64,000 nucleotides of DNA from Microbacterium sp. TNHR37B (GTDB lineage: Bacteria; Actinomycetota; Actinomycetes; Actinomycetales; Microbacteriaceae), in assembly GCF_001620065.1 (NCBI RefSeq), contig NZ_LQGV01000003.1, forward strand, positions 372,001 to 436,000. Reading direction: 5' to 3'. The notes under the pieces were generated by a model that saw only the letters and a list, made by a program, of their open reading frames with translations, was not told the origin of the DNA and ran no database searches. A program made the translations under genes and the position numbers. Positions 34,673 to 48,239 of this stretch are shown here, one piece after another (position 1 is the first letter of the stretch; every line of letters begins with the position of its first letter).

Positions 34673-34787
34673 GAGCGATCCTGTTCTGCCCCGGCCGGTC
34701 GCGCAGAGCCGACCAGTCTATCGCGACGGCCGGCCACCATCCGATCGAGGTCGGTTCCGCGCAGGGCTCCGGATCTCCCGAGCGGAC

Positions 34788-38792
<4,005 letters not shown>

Positions 38793-38803
<11 letters not shown>

Positions 38804-39778
38804 CGTGACGCCTCCCACTCCTCGCCCCAAGACCACCGGGCTCCACACCGGCGACATCGCTCCCGGCGTCGCCAAGGTGGATCCGATCATCGTCATCGAC
38901 GGGGTCCGGCGTGAGTTCGGCGGCCTGACCGCCGTCGATGTCGAGCACCTGGAGATCCCACGGAACGCGATCACCGCGCTGATCGGCCCGAACGGCGCCG
39001 GAAAGACCACGCTCTTCAATCTCCTCACCGGGTTCGACAAGCCCAACGCAGGGTCGTGGTCGTTCGACGGCACCAACCTCTCCGGCATCCCGGCGTTCAA
39101 GACGGCGCGAATGGGTCAGGTGCGCACCTTCCAGCTCACCAAGTCGCTGGGTCTTCTCACCGTGCTGGAGAACATGAAGCTCGGAGCGCCCCGCCAGACG
39201 GGCGAGAAGATCTGGGCCGGGATCCTGCCGTTCCTCTGGAATCGGCGCGAAGCCGAGATCGAGGTCAAGGCCCGGGATCTGCTGAGACGCTTCAAGCTCG
39301 ACGCCAAGGAGAAGGACTTCGCGGCCTCGTTGTCCGGCGGGCAGCGCAAGCTCCTGGAGATGGCGCGCGCGCTCATGAGCGACCCGACGCTGGTGATGCT
39401 GGACGAGCCGATGGCCGGGGTCAACCCCGCCCTCACACAGTCGCTCCTCGACCACATCCTCGATCTGAAGGACCTCGGGATGACCGTCGTCTTCGTCGAG
39501 CACGACATGCACATGGTGCGACACATCGCCGACTGGGTGGTCGTGATGGCGGAGGGAAAGGTGGTCGCCGAAGGTCCGCCCGACGCGGTCATGCGCGAAC
39601 AGGCCGTCATCGACGCCTACCTCGGCACGCACCAGGACGTCGACCTCGGCGTCGTCACCGGACGCTACGCGGGAGACCTCCCCGCCGAGGCGCAGGAGCT
39701 CGTCGAGACGGCGCAAGAGCTCAGTCACGCGGTGGACGCCGACGGCGATGCCACGCCCCAGGAAGCGGAGGACCAGAA

Positions 39779-39782
<4 letters not shown>
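38793..39782 (+). CDS. livG: LivG-type ABC ATPase
   Basis: 329 residues, longer than typical LivG (about 260) because of a 30-residue N-terminal and about 45-residue acidic C-terminal extension. Walker A GPNGAGKTT, signature LSGGQRK, Walker B 'LVMLDEPMAGVNP'. TTG start at 38793 is favoured over GTG 38805 because AGGAG lies 7 nt upstream of it; the gene then overlaps livM by 11 nt. Confidence 0.93.
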
Positions 39783-40521
<739 letters not shown>

Positions 40522-40549
<28 letters not shown>

Positions 40550-40737
40550 GTCCGACGCTGCCGCCGCCCCACCGGGATCATCGGCAGGAACAGTCCGGCG
40601 AAGGCGACGAGCGGCCACACGCTCGACGACGCGATCGCGACGGCGACGCCCACGGCGGCCACGGCAACGGCGAGCACCCACAGGGTCACGGCGATCCACC
40701 AGGGACGATCGGTGAGCCCGTCTGTCGTGGTGATCAT
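40522..40737 (-). CDS. small two-helix membrane protein
   Basis: 71 residues from ATG 40737. Two closely spaced hydrophobic helices (about 12-33 and 38-55), then a basic tail 'GRRQRRTQ'. Its 3' end overlaps the livF 3' end on the opposite strand. No family recognised; the hydrophobic pattern and Trp placement argue that it is real. Confidence 0.55.
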
Positions 40738-40792
40738 GCCCCCAGGATAACCGGGCGGCAATCGGCGCCGGGCGGCGATCATCCCGCGACGG

Positions 40793-40826
40793 CGAAGGGC
40801 CCCGGTCCGCAGACCGGGGCCCTTCG
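40793..40826 (-). terminator. 15-bp hairpin downstream of livJ
   Basis: 40793-40807 pairs perfectly with 40812-40826 around CGCA. It begins 14 nt after the livJ stop, and the GAAGGG/CCCTTC ends supply a short pyrimidine run. Confidence 0.75.
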
Positions 40827-40839
40827 ATCCGTGAGGCGG

Positions 40840-42195
40840 TCAGCCCACCTCGACGAACTCGTTGTTGTTGTCGTCACCGAACTCGAAGATGCCGATCGAC
40901 GCCTGGGTCGGGTCGCCGACCTCGTCGAACGTGATCGGGCCGGACACACCGTCGTAGTCGGCGACGCCGCCACCGATGATGATGTCCGCGCACTCCGCGT
41001 AGCTCGTGCACTTCGTGCCGTCACCCGAGCCGCCGGAGACCTGCTGCAGGTGGGCCGCGACGTCCGGACCCTCCGTGGAACCGGCCTCGAGCGCCGCCAG
41101 CGCCAGCAGAATCACCGCGTCGTAGGACTCGGGGGCGTACGTGAAGTCCTTGAGCTCCTCGTTGCCCTCGTCGGTCCAGTACTTCTGCAGGTTGTCACGG
41201 AACTCGGTGATGGTCGCGGGATCGACCGCGGGGTAGGTTCCCTTGGCACCCGTCAGAGTTCCGGCCGGGAACTCGTCGCCGAAGTTGGAGAGGTTGCCGT
41301 CGACGAAGTACATCTTGTCGGACGGGAAGGACGCCCCCACCAACTCGGGGATGATCGTCTTCACCTCTTCGAACGTGATCAGCGCGATGGCGTCGGGGTC
41401 GGCGGCCAGAACGTCCTCGACCTGAGCCGAGAAGTTGGTGTCACCCGTGTTGTAGAGCGACGCCGCCACGACCTTGCCGCCGGCCTTCTCGAAGGCGTCC
41501 TTCGTGAAGCAGGCGAGACCGGTGCCGTACGAGTCGTTGAGAACGATGAGGCCGAGGGTCTCGTTACCGTCACCGGAGATCAGGTTGCCGAGCACTTCGC
41601 CCTGCAGGACGTCGGACGGCGCGGTGCGCCAGTACAGGCCCTTGTCCTTGTAACCCGTGAAGGCCGCCGAGGTGTTGGCGGGCGAGAACTGGATGGCGTC
41701 GGCTGCGATCACCTGGTCGATGAACTGCAGCGAGGTCCCCGACGAGGCGGCGCCGATGATGGCCGTGGCGCCGGCGTTCAGCAGACGCGGCACCTCGGTC
41801 TCGTACGCCTTGTTGTCGGTGTCGCCCGAGTCGCCCTGAACGAGGTCAATGGTGACGCCCTTGTCCGCTTCGTTGACGACGGACGCGGCGTACTCGGTGG
41901 CCGAGATCTCGGGCGGTCCGAGGAAGGCGAGGTTGCCGGTGACCGGCAGCGCCGTGCCGATCGTGTACTTGAGGTCGGTGCCCGGACCCTTCGACGTCGA
42001 GGAGTACTCGGGCGTGTAGGACTCCGGCGCTGCCTTGTCGCAGTCGATCGGGAAGGTGTAGTCGTCGCCGGGCGCGGCGGAACTCGCGCCGGGTGCCGGG
42101 GAGCCGGAACAGCCGGCCAAGACGAGCGCGCTCGCGCCGACCAGGGCGATGCCGCCCATGATCTTCGCGGCGCGTGAGCGTGTGAGAACGGTCAT
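40840..42195 (-). CDS. livJ: branched-chain amino-acid-type ABC substrate-binding lipoprotein
   Basis: 451 residues. Lipobox LAGC (Cys near 29), then a type-I periplasmic binding fold: 'YTIGTALPVTGNLAFLGPPEISATEYAASVVNEAD', 'AGATAIIGAASSGTSLQFIDQV', 'YKDKGLYWRTAPSDVLQGEVLGNL'. The Ser/Thr residues of the ligand cleft are present. It probably works with LivHMGF, although it lies convergent to them on the other strand with its own promoter. An acidic, Asn-rich C-terminus is unusual. Substrate specificity (amino acid versus amide or urea) cannot be settled by eye. Confidence 0.9.
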   Translation of the reverse strand: MTVLTRSRAAKIMGGIALVGASALVLAGCSGSPAPGASSAAPGDDYTFPIDCDKAAPESYTPEYSSTSKGPGTDLKYTIGTALPVTGNLAFLGPPEISATEYAASVVNEADKGVTIDLVQGDSGDTDNKAYETEVPRLLNAGATAIIGAASSGTSLQFIDQVIAADAIQFSPANTSAAFTGYKDKGLYWRTAPSDVLQGEVLGNLISGDGNETLGLIVLNDSYGTGLACFTKDAFEKAGGKVVAASLYNTGDTNFSAQVEDVLAADPDAIALITFEEVKTIIPELVGASFPSDKMYFVDGNLSNFGDEFPAGTLTGAKGTYPAVDPATITEFRDNLQKYWTDEGNEELKDFTYAPESYDAVILLALAALEAGSTEGPDVAAHLQQVSGGSGDGTKCTSYAECADIIIGGGVADYDGVSGPITFDEVGDPTQASIGIFEFGDDNNNEFVEVG

Positions 42196-42252
42196 GTTGC
42201 TCCTTGCTGTCTGCGTACGCGGGCGACCCCGGGTGCCGCCCCAATTGGGAAT

Positions 42253-42332
42253 AACCTAATCGCCGCAGCGCGTCGGCAATGTTGCGATCCGTTAACGCTG
42301 TGTAACGCCTCCCGAATCGTTACTTTCGTTAT
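42253..42332 (-). promoter_or_regulatory. livJ promoter with clustered CGTTA motifs
   Basis: A -10-like TAGGTT (42258-42253) and -35-like TTGCCG (42279-42274) precede livJ by about 60 nt. Just upstream are GTTAA-N6-GTAAC (42291-42306), the palindrome CGTTAACG (42290-42297) and direct CGTTA repeats at 42318 and 42327. An activator site placed against the -35 is plausible; the spacing recalls actinobacterial GlnR boxes. Confidence 0.45.
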
Positions 42333-42373
42333 CTTTCCCCGTCGCGAGCCACTCGTCGTGATGAGCCGAGCGC

Positions 42374-42379
42374 TAGCCT
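42374..42379 (+). promoter_or_regulatory. -10 box TAGCCT, leaderless start
   Basis: It ends 6 nt before GTG 42386. Confidence 0.5.
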
Positions 42380-42385
42380 GACGAG

Positions 42386-42685
42386 GTGACCCCCGACCTT
42401 CTGTTCCCCTATGTCGCGGGCGGCATCGTCGGTGTCTGCATCGGGATCATCGCGACGATCTCGGTGTACGCCGCCTCTCGGGCCGCCCGGCAACGTCGCC
42501 GTCGACGCGAGAAGCGCCGACGCCTCGACTACTGGGCGAGCATGACCCCGGGCGCTCTCCCGGCCGGAGCCCAGGCGCAGCCGGGGAAGCCGCTGCGCGG
42601 GCGGCGCCGCGCTCAGACGATCGACGATTTCCTCGACGGACAGCGCGCGAGACCCTTCGGAGACTCCGGACCTCGCGACTGGTGA
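42386..42685 (+). CDS. single-helix membrane-anchored basic protein
   Basis: 99 residues. One N-terminal helix (about 8-29) followed by an Arg-rich stretch 'RQRRRRREKRRR' and a polar tail. The basic patch next to the helix puts the tail in the cytoplasm. Leaderless GTG start after TAGCCT. No known domain. Confidence 0.6.
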   Translation: MTPDLLFPYVAGGIVGVCIGIIATISVYAASRAARQRRRRREKRRRLDYWASMTPGALPAGAQAQPGKPLRGRRRAQTIDDFLDGQRARPFGDSGPRDW

Positions 42686-42745
42686 CAGCCACCGTCGCGC
42701 CCCGCTCCCCAGCGACCGGCGGCCGGCGAACGAGGTCTGAACGGC

Positions 42746-43315
42746 CTACGGCGACGACGGGTCGACGACAACGGAGGGCGTCGGATCCGCGAAGCCTCGT
42801 CTGGCCGGAACCACAAGGAGAGAGCCGCCGCAGACGTACCCGATCGCGGGGAGGGCGAACCACGCGTCCCACGGGATGAGAGACATGCCTGCCACGAGCA
42901 CCAGGATTGCCCCTGCCGGGAGAGCCAACGCCCATCGAGCCGGCGTGCGCGTCGCACGATCCGTGAGGAGGAGCACCGCGCCGGCGAGAGTCGCCAGGAA
43001 AGACAACGCTGCGGCGAGTTGAGAGGGGGCCGGACCCAGCGGCGAGCCGAGGAAGATCTGGATGACATTCACCACAATGACCAGGAGCCCGAAAATGCCC
43101 ACGAGAAGGAAGGCCAGGCGTGCGCGACCACGAAAAGACACACCTACCGTGACGGCCCCGAGCGCGATCACGAGCGAAGGACCGAGGGTGATGGCCGCGA
43201 CGACCACCGGTGGTGCAGCAAACGACTGCGTGGCGAAATGCGTGGCGATCACGCGGACGATCTCCGCCCCGCCGCCGAGGATGAAGAGTGCTGCTCCGAC
43301 GCCACGACCGGTCAT
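42746..43315 (-). CDS. membrane protein of unknown function, six helices
   Basis: 189 residues with six hydrophobic helices and a short polar C-terminus. No conserved catalytic or transport motif noticed. It is 47 nt downstream of the RarD-like gene on the same strand, so the two may be cotranscribed. Confidence 0.65.
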   Translation of the reverse strand: MTGRGVGAALFILGGGAEIVRVIATHFATQSFAAPPVVVAAITLGPSLVIALGAVTVGVSFRGRARLAFLLVGIFGLLVIVVNVIQIFLGSPLGPAPSQLAAALSFLATLAGAVLLLTDRATRTPARWALALPAGAILVLVAGMSLIPWDAWFALPAIGYVCGGSLLVVPARRGFADPTPSVVVDPSSP

Positions 43316-43362
43316 ACGGCGATCGTCTCACGCAGGGAGGCCGCGATCCAGAGCAGGAACCG

Positions 43363-44289
43363 CTACGCAACGGGGGCGACCGCGGCGCGGGAGCGCCGAG
43401 CGTAACGCACCGAATCCACCATCAGGACGACGAGCGCGAGCCACACGAGCCCGAAACCGATCCAGCGCTCCCACGGCATCGGCTCGCCCATGATCCACGC
43501 GCCGGTGATGAACTGCAGGATGGGCGCCACGAACTGCAGCAGGCCGATGACGGTGAGTGTGGCACGGCGGGCGCCGGCGGCGAAGAAGAGGAGCGGCGTT
43601 GCGGTGACCACTCCCGCGAGAAGGAGCAGCGCGGTGTGCCCCGCACTGACCTGGCCCATCGTGGTCCCGGTGGTCGCGCCCACCACGATCAACTGCACCA
43701 CTGCCACGGGGGCCAGCCACAGCGACTCCAGCGTGAGGCCGCTGATGGCGTCGACGCTCGGTCCGATCTGCTTCTTGACGAGTCCGTAGGTGCCGAAGCT
43801 GGCGGCCAGCGTCAGCGCGATCCACGGGAAGGCTCCGTATCCGATGACGATCACGAGGACGGCGATCGCTGAGATGCCGATGGCGGCCCACTGCGCGACG
43901 CGCAGGCGCTCCTTGAGGACCAGCACGCCGAGGAGCACGGTCACGATCGGATTGATGAAGTAGCCGAGGCTGCCTTCGATGACGTGACCGGTGAGGGTGC
44001 CGACCAGGAAGACCTGCCAGTTGACGTAGATGAGCAGGCCGGCCGCGATCGTCCAGAGGACGAGCCGACGGTTGCGCAGGATCGCCCAGAGCTTGCCCCA
44101 CGAGCGGGTGACGGTGAGAAGCAGCGCGCAGAAGACGAGAGAGAGAAGGATGCGCCACGCCACGACCTCCCACGGCCCGGTCGGGGGCAACGTGAGGAAG
44201 TAGAGGGGCAGGAAGCCCCAGAGGAGATAGGCGATGAACGCGTAGACCCCGCCGCGTGCACGTTCGGCGTCAGGGCTGCGGGATGTCAT
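43363..44289 (-). CDS. rarD: EamA/RarD family transporter
   Basis: 308 residues, ten helices, N-terminal 'GVYAFIAYLLWGFLPLYFLTL' and 'EVVAWRILLSLVFCALLL' typical of RarD (DMT superfamily); 'YGLVKKQIGPSVDAISGLTLESLWLAPVA' between the two EamA halves. The transported compound is unknown. ATG 44289 is 7 nt after TAGTCT (leaderless), which excludes longer in-frame upstream starts. Confidence 0.88.
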   Translation of the reverse strand: MTSRSPDAERARGGVYAFIAYLLWGFLPLYFLTLPPTGPWEVVAWRILLSLVFCALLLTVTRSWGKLWAILRNRRLVLWTIAAGLLIYVNWQVFLVGTLTGHVIEGSLGYFINPIVTVLLGVLVLKERLRVAQWAAIGISAIAVLVIVIGYGAFPWIALTLAASFGTYGLVKKQIGPSVDAISGLTLESLWLAPVAVVQLIVVGATTGTTMGQVSAGHTALLLLAGVVTATPLLFFAAGARRATLTVIGLLQFVAPILQFITGAWIMGEPMPWERWIGFGLVWLALVVLMVDSVRYARRSRAAVAPVA

Positions 44290-44296
44290 GAGTCCA

Positions 44297-44302
44297 AGAC
44301 TA
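44297..44302 (-). promoter_or_regulatory. -10 box TAGTCT, leaderless start
   Basis: It ends 7 nt before the rarD ATG at 44289. Confidence 0.5.
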
Positions 44303-44391
44303 GAACGGTCCTGACTCAGCGCGCGTCGGTGTGCCGGGTCGGATCCTGCCGATATCCGCGGAGATCCTGCCAGCCCGCTCGGCAGGAACGG

Positions 44392-44427
44392 CGAAAGGCC
44401 CGGACGCCGAGGCATCCGGGCCTTTCG
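44392..44427 (-). terminator. hairpin downstream of groES
   Basis: 13-bp arms (44392-44404 and 44415-44427) with GAAAGGCC/GGCCTTTC, beginning 34 nt after the groES stop. The T-run is within the arm, so a factor-independent terminator is likely. Confidence 0.7.
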
Positions 44428-44461
44428 AGACCGTCGCGCGGACCAGTCGCGCGGGGCGATG

Positions 44462-44758
44462 TCAGCGAACGACGACAGCGAGGACGTCGCGCGCGGAGAG
44501 GACGAGGAACTCGTCGCCACCGAACTTGACCTCGGTCCCGCCGTACTTGCTGTAGATGACGCGGTCGCCGACCGCGACGTCGAGCGGCACACGGTTGCCG
44601 TTGTCGTCGATGCGACCCGGGCCCACCGCGACGACCTCGCCCTCCTGGGGCTTCTCCTTCGCGGTGTCGGGGATGACGAGTCCGCTGGACGTCACCTGCT
44701 CAGCCTCGACCTGCTTGATGACGATGCGGTCCTCGAGCGGCTTGATGGAAACCGACAC
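44462..44758 (-). CDS. groES: co-chaperonin GroES
   Basis: 98 residues, complete Cpn10 with '[16 protein letters not shown]' at the start, the mobile loop '[26 protein letters not shown]' and '[12 protein letters not shown]'. It caps GroEL. No groEL follows in this window; the gene ends at its own terminator, as in many actinobacteria where groEL copies lie elsewhere. Two CIRCE operators upstream indicate HrcA repression relieved by heat. Confidence 0.98.
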   Translation of the reverse strand: MSVSIKPLEDRIVIKQVEAEQVTSSGLVIPDTAKEKPQEGEVVAVGPGRIDDNGNRVPLDVAVGDRVIYSKYGGTEVKFGGDEFLVLSARDVLAVVVR

Positions 44759-44801
44759 GGTCTACCTCTTTCTTGCTTCAGGGGTCTTGCCTCAAGACTC
44801 A

Positions 44802-44828
44802 TTAGCACCCGCACACTTCGAGTGCTAA
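44802..44828 (-). promoter_or_regulatory. CIRCE operator 1 (HrcA site)
   Basis: TTAGCACCC-N9-GAGTGCTAA, differing from the CIRCE consensus (TTAGCACTC-N9-GAGTGCTAA) at one base of one arm. 43 bp upstream of the groES ATG. Confidence 0.9.
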
Positions 44829-44846
44829 CGCCAGTCTAGGGCCCGG

Positions 44847-44873
44847 TTGGCACTCGTGCAACGCGAGTGCCAA
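44847..44873 (-). promoter_or_regulatory. CIRCE-like operator 2 (HrcA site)
   Basis: TTGGCACTC-N9-GAGTGCCAA, perfectly symmetric, with two more complementary bases on each side (arms of 11 bp, 44845-44875). It is 45 bp upstream of operator 1 (44802 to 44847) and also sits before the divergent methyltransferase gene. Confidence 0.85.
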
Positions 44874-44951
44874 CCGGATCTCGCGCCCTCCCACTGCCGC
44901 CTCCCGACGCCGGAGCGCGCAAGCCGACGGGGCTGGGCAGACCGCCCGGCA

Positions 44952-44957
44952 TAGGCT
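44952..44957 (+). promoter_or_regulatory. -10 box TAGGCT, leaderless start
   Basis: It ends 6 nt before GTG 44964; the CIRCE-like operator 2 ends 79 bp upstream. Confidence 0.5.
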
Positions 44958-44963
44958 TGCCGG

Positions 44964-46166
44964 GTGGATCTCGCCGAACTGACGTCGCTGCTGACCCCCG
45001 AGGGGCTCCGACTCCTGGACGAGGTCGGACCGGTCGCGTCGACCGACGACGTCGCCGCGGTCGTCAGCCGGCTCCGAGCCGCCGGTCACGCCCCTGAACG
45101 GGTGTCGGCGGTCGTCGGGCAAGCGCGCCTGCGCCATCGCGCCGAGACGAAGTTCGGCCCGTTCGCCGCCCGCATGCTCTTCACGCGCGCCGGCCTCGAG
45201 CAGGCCTCACGCCTGGCCGTCGCCGCACGACACGCGGGACGGTTCCGCGATGCGGGAGTGCGACGCGTCGCCGACTTGGGATGCGGAATCGGGGGCGACT
45301 CCCTGGGGCTGGCGGGGATCGGCCTGGAGGTGCTCGCCGTCGAGGCGGACGAGGTCACTGCGGCGATCGCCGCCTACAACCTCGCCCCGTTCGCCGACGC
45401 CGTGACGGTTCGGCACGCCCGGGCTCAGGAGGTCGACCTCACGGAGGTGGACGCGGTCTGGCTCGACCCGGCCCGCCGCACGGCCGGCCACGAGGAGACG
45501 CGACGGACGTCGTCGGATGAATGGTCCCCGCCGCTGGAGTGGTCCTTCGACCTGGCCGCGAGAGTGCCGACGGGGATCAAGCTCGGCCCCGGCTTCGATC
45601 GCGACCGCCTCCCCTCAGGAACGGACGGCCACCCGGTCGAGGCACAGTGGATCACCGTCGACGGCGCCACGATCGAGCTGGTCCTCTGGACGGGATCGCT
45701 GGCCCGCGAGGGGGTACGCCGGGCGGCGCTCGTCGTCACCGGCGACCGGGCACGCGAGATGACCGCGGCCGGCGACAGCGTCGACGAGCCGGTCCGCCCG
45801 CTCGGCGAGTTCCTCCACGAGCCCGCCGGTGCCGTGATCCGCGCGCGTCTGATCGGCGATCTCGCGCGGGACCTCGATGCGGGGATGGTGTCCGACGGCA
45901 TCGCGTACCTCACCTCCGACACCTCTCGAATGACTCCCTTCGCGCAGACCTTCCGCATCCGGGAATCCCTCCCCACCGACATCTCGCGGCTGGCCCGTGC
46001 GCTGCGGGAGCGAGGAGTGGGAACACTCGAGATCAAGAAGCGGGGCGTCGACGTCGACCCCGCGCGGCTGCGCACGCGCCTGAAGCTGCGCGGATCCGCC
46101 TCCGCCACGCTGATCCTGACGCGCATCGGCTCGGCCCGCGTCGCGCTTCTCGCCGACAGGCTCTAG
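44964..46166 (+). CDS. class I SAM-dependent methyltransferase with THUMP-like C-terminus
   Basis: 400 residues. Residues about 95-140 carry the SAM-binding motif 'VADLGCGIGGDSLGLAGIGLEVLAVEADEVTAAIAAYN', with 'VDAVWLDPARRTAG' as the motif IV/catalytic loop; the C-terminal 70 residues ('GVGTLEIKKRGVDVDPARLRTRLKLRG') match the THUMP-like domain of RNA methyltransferases. The substrate is probably RNA but is not identifiable. GTG start is leaderless. It is divergent from groES. Confidence 0.85.
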   Translation: MDLAELTSLLTPEGLRLLDEVGPVASTDDVAAVVSRLRAAGHAPERVSAVVGQARLRHRAETKFGPFAARMLFTRAGLEQASRLAVAARHAGRFRDAGVRRVADLGCGIGGDSLGLAGIGLEVLAVEADEVTAAIAAYNLAPFADAVTVRHARAQEVDLTEVDAVWLDPARRTAGHEETRRTSSDEWSPPLEWSFDLAARVPTGIKLGPGFDRDRLPSGTDGHPVEAQWITVDGATIELVLWTGSLAREGVRRAALVVTGDRAREMTAAGDSVDEPVRPLGEFLHEPAGAVIRARLIGDLARDLDAGMVSDGIAYLTSDTSRMTPFAQTFRIRESLPTDISRLARALRERGVGTLEIKKRGVDVDPARLRTRLKLRGSASATLILTRIGSARVALLADRL

Positions 46167-46201
46167 GAGAGTCTGCGAGTCAAGGAGGCAGCGGACACCC
46201 C

Positions 46202-46675
46202 TCACGACCAGAGCGCACCCTGCATGTGGGCCCACCAGAGCCATCCGGCGCTGTAGGCGAGCGAGAGCACACTCAGGCAGAGGGCCCAGACCGCGATGCC
46301 GCGGTTCTCCCACGGGCGCCGAAGCGCGACGATCGCCAGCACGGCGCCGAGCATACCGGCGGGGAACCCCCACCCGACCAGGAGCGAGATCGCCAGCGCC
46401 AGGATCGCGAAGGTCAGTGCCCAGCCCGCCGAACGCGGGAGGGGCGGCGGAGGCGGAGGTACCCACCGCAGGTCGGGCGTCTCGGGGATGGGGAGGTTCG
46501 CGGCGGAGACGATCTCGATCGGCTCCGTCAGCGGACGTCGGAAACCGCCCCGGTGCGCACCGGGGAGCGCGGACTCACCGCCGGCGGACGCGGCGTCGGC
46601 ATCCAGGAGTGGCACCGGGAGCTGAGGAACGTCGTCGGGGAGAGGGGTGGTTCCGTCGGGGCGCTCGGAGGTCAT
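46202..46675 (-). CDS. DUF4190-type membrane protein with Pro-rich N-terminus
   Basis: 157 residues. About 75 polar, Pro-rich residues including '[10 protein letters not shown]' are followed by two or three hydrophobic helices in the DUF4190 pattern ('[43 protein letters not shown]'). The ATG overlaps the tsaD stop by 4 nt... strictly, tsaD ends inside this gene's start region on the same strand, so the overlap is ATGA at 46672-46675 with this gene downstream of tsaD. Function unknown. Confidence 0.75.
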   Translation of the reverse strand: MTSERPDGTTPLPDDVPQLPVPLLDADAASAGGESALPGAHRGGFRRPLTEPIEIVSAANLPIPETPDLRWVPPPPPPLPRSAGWALTFAILALAISLLVGWGFPAGMLGAVLAIVALRRPWENRGIAVWALCLSVLSLAYSAGWLWWAHMQGALWS

Positions 46676-47733
46676 GAGCTCACCGCCACCTGGATCTGCG
46701 TGACCGGGAGGGTCGAGTCGGCGCCGAAGGAGAGGGTCGAGGCAGGTCGTCCGCTGCGGATCAGCTCGGCGGCGAGCGCGGCGATCATCGCACCGTTGTC
46801 GGTGCAGAGCGTGAGCGGAGGGATCCGCACGGCGACGCCCGCGGCCTCCGCGCGGGAGAGGGCGACCTCGCGCAAGCGCCGGTTCGCGACGACGCCGCCG
46901 CCCAGCAGCAGTCGCGGTACCCCGTGCCGCTGGCACGCGTCGAGCGCCTTGGTCACGAGGACGTCGATGACCGCCTCCCGGAAAGACGCCGCGACATCGG
47001 GCACCGAGATCTCCTCTCCGGTCGCCTCGGCCCGCTCCACCCACCGCGCCACGGCGGTCTTCAGCCCCGAGAAGGAGAAGTCGTAGCGGTGGTCGGCCAT
47101 GTCAGAGGCCCGGGAGAGTCCGCGCGGGAAGCGGATGGCCGCGGGGTCACCCTCGGCGGCCACCCGATCGATCTCGGGTCCGCCGGGATAGGGCAGCCCC
47201 AGGATGCGTGCGATCTTGTCGAAAGCCTCCCCCGCGGCGTCGTCCATCGTCTCGCCGAGCAGTTCGACATCGGAGACGAGGTCACGCACGAGCAGGAGCG
47301 AGGTGTGGCCCCCCGAGACCAGGAGCGCGACAGTCGGATACTCGACGCGTTCGCCGGTCAGGATGTCGGCGGCGATGTGACCGACGAGATGGTTGACGGC
47401 GTAGAGGGGACGGTCCAGGGAGACGGCGAGCGACTTGGCCGCCCCCACGCCGACCATGAGCGCACCGGCCAGTCCCGGTCCGCTCGTCACGGCGATGGCG
47501 TCGAGATCGGTGAGGGCCACGCCTGCCTCGGCCGTCGCGGCACGGATCGCCGGCTCCAGCGCCTCCAGGTGCGCGCGGGCGGCGACCTCCGGGACGACGC
47601 CGCCGAAGCGTGCATGTTCGGCCATGGAGCTCGCGATCGTGTTCGAGAGCAGGGTGCGCCCCCGGACGATGCCGATGCCCGTCTCATCGCAGCTGGTCTC
47701 GATCCCCAGCACGAGCGGTTCGTGTTCGCTCAT
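46672..47733 (-). CDS. tsaD: tRNA N6-threonylcarbamoyladenosine synthase subunit TsaD
   Basis: 353 residues. Family signatures: '[15 protein letters not shown]', '[14 protein letters not shown]', '[11 protein letters not shown]' (metal-binding His pair), '[11 protein letters not shown]', and '[10 protein letters not shown]'. It catalyses transfer of the threonylcarbamoyl group to A37 of ANN-decoding tRNAs. The start is taken at the 4-nt overlap with rimI; the ATG at 47742 is an alternative with MVR added. Confidence 0.97.
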   Translation of the reverse strand: MSEHEPLVLGIETSCDETGIGIVRGRTLLSNTIASSMAEHARFGGVVPEVAARAHLEALEPAIRAATAEAGVALTDLDAIAVTSGPGLAGALMVGVGAAKSLAVSLDRPLYAVNHLVGHIAADILTGERVEYPTVALLVSGGHTSLLLVRDLVSDVELLGETMDDAAGEAFDKIARILGLPYPGGPEIDRVAAEGDPAAIRFPRGLSRASDMADHRYDFSFSGLKTAVARWVERAEATGEEISVPDVAASFREAVIDVLVTKALDACQRHGVPRLLLGGGVVANRRLREVALSRAEAAGVAVRIPPLTLCTDNGAMIAALAAELIRSGRPASTLSFGADSTLPVTQIQVAVSS

Positions 47734-48239
47734 CCGCACCATCCCGCCGGATTCGTCGCCGGAGCGACCTGCTCCGACCGTGCCGCCGCCCAGCCCGCAA
47801 GGTCGAGCTTCATCACGATGGCGTCCACGTCATCGGGCTGGTAGTACCGCGCCCGGCGCCCGATCTCCACGAACCCCTCGGAGATGTAGAGCGATGATGC
47901 CGCCGGGTTGTCGGCGCGCACGTCGAGGAACACCTCACGGGCGCCTCGTTCGGCGGCTCTGCGCAGCAGGTCCGCGAAGAGCAGGCGTCCTCGTCCCCGG
48001 CCCCGCGCATCGGCGGCGATCGCGATCGTCTGGATGTCCGCGTCGGTTGCTCCCTGCACCACACGGACTCCGCCGTAACCGATCAATCGACCGGCTTCCT
48101 CGTCGACGACGTACCGTCCGTGCGGGGAGGCGAGCTCAGCCGCCATCATCGCCGAGCTCCAGGCATCGGTCGAGAACGAGGCGCGCTCCAGGTCCATGAT
48201 GCGGGGCAGGTCGTCGGGTGTGGCGGTGCGCAATGTCAT
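47730..48239 (-). CDS. rimI: ribosomal-protein-alanine N-acetyltransferase RimI-like GNAT
   Basis: 169 residues, single GNAT domain: '[27 protein letters not shown]' holds the acetyl-CoA pyrophosphate loop, '[31 protein letters not shown]' the C-terminal half. It acetylates an N-terminal Ala in other bacteria. Placed between tsaB and tsaD with 4-nt overlaps at both ends, the conserved arrangement. Confidence 0.92.
   Translation of the reverse strand: MTLRTATPDDLPRIMDLERASFSTDAWSSAMMAAELASPHGRYVVDEEAGRLIGYGGVRVVQGATDADIQTIAIAADARGRGRGRLLFADLLRRAAERGAREVFLDVRADNPAASSLYISEGFVEIGRRARYYQPDDVDAIVMKLDLAGWAAARSEQVAPATNPAGWCG

Noticed and set aside
44462..44758. groEL expected next to groES
   Set aside because: A terminator hairpin follows groES and the next gene on that strand is rarD, so no groEL is in this window.
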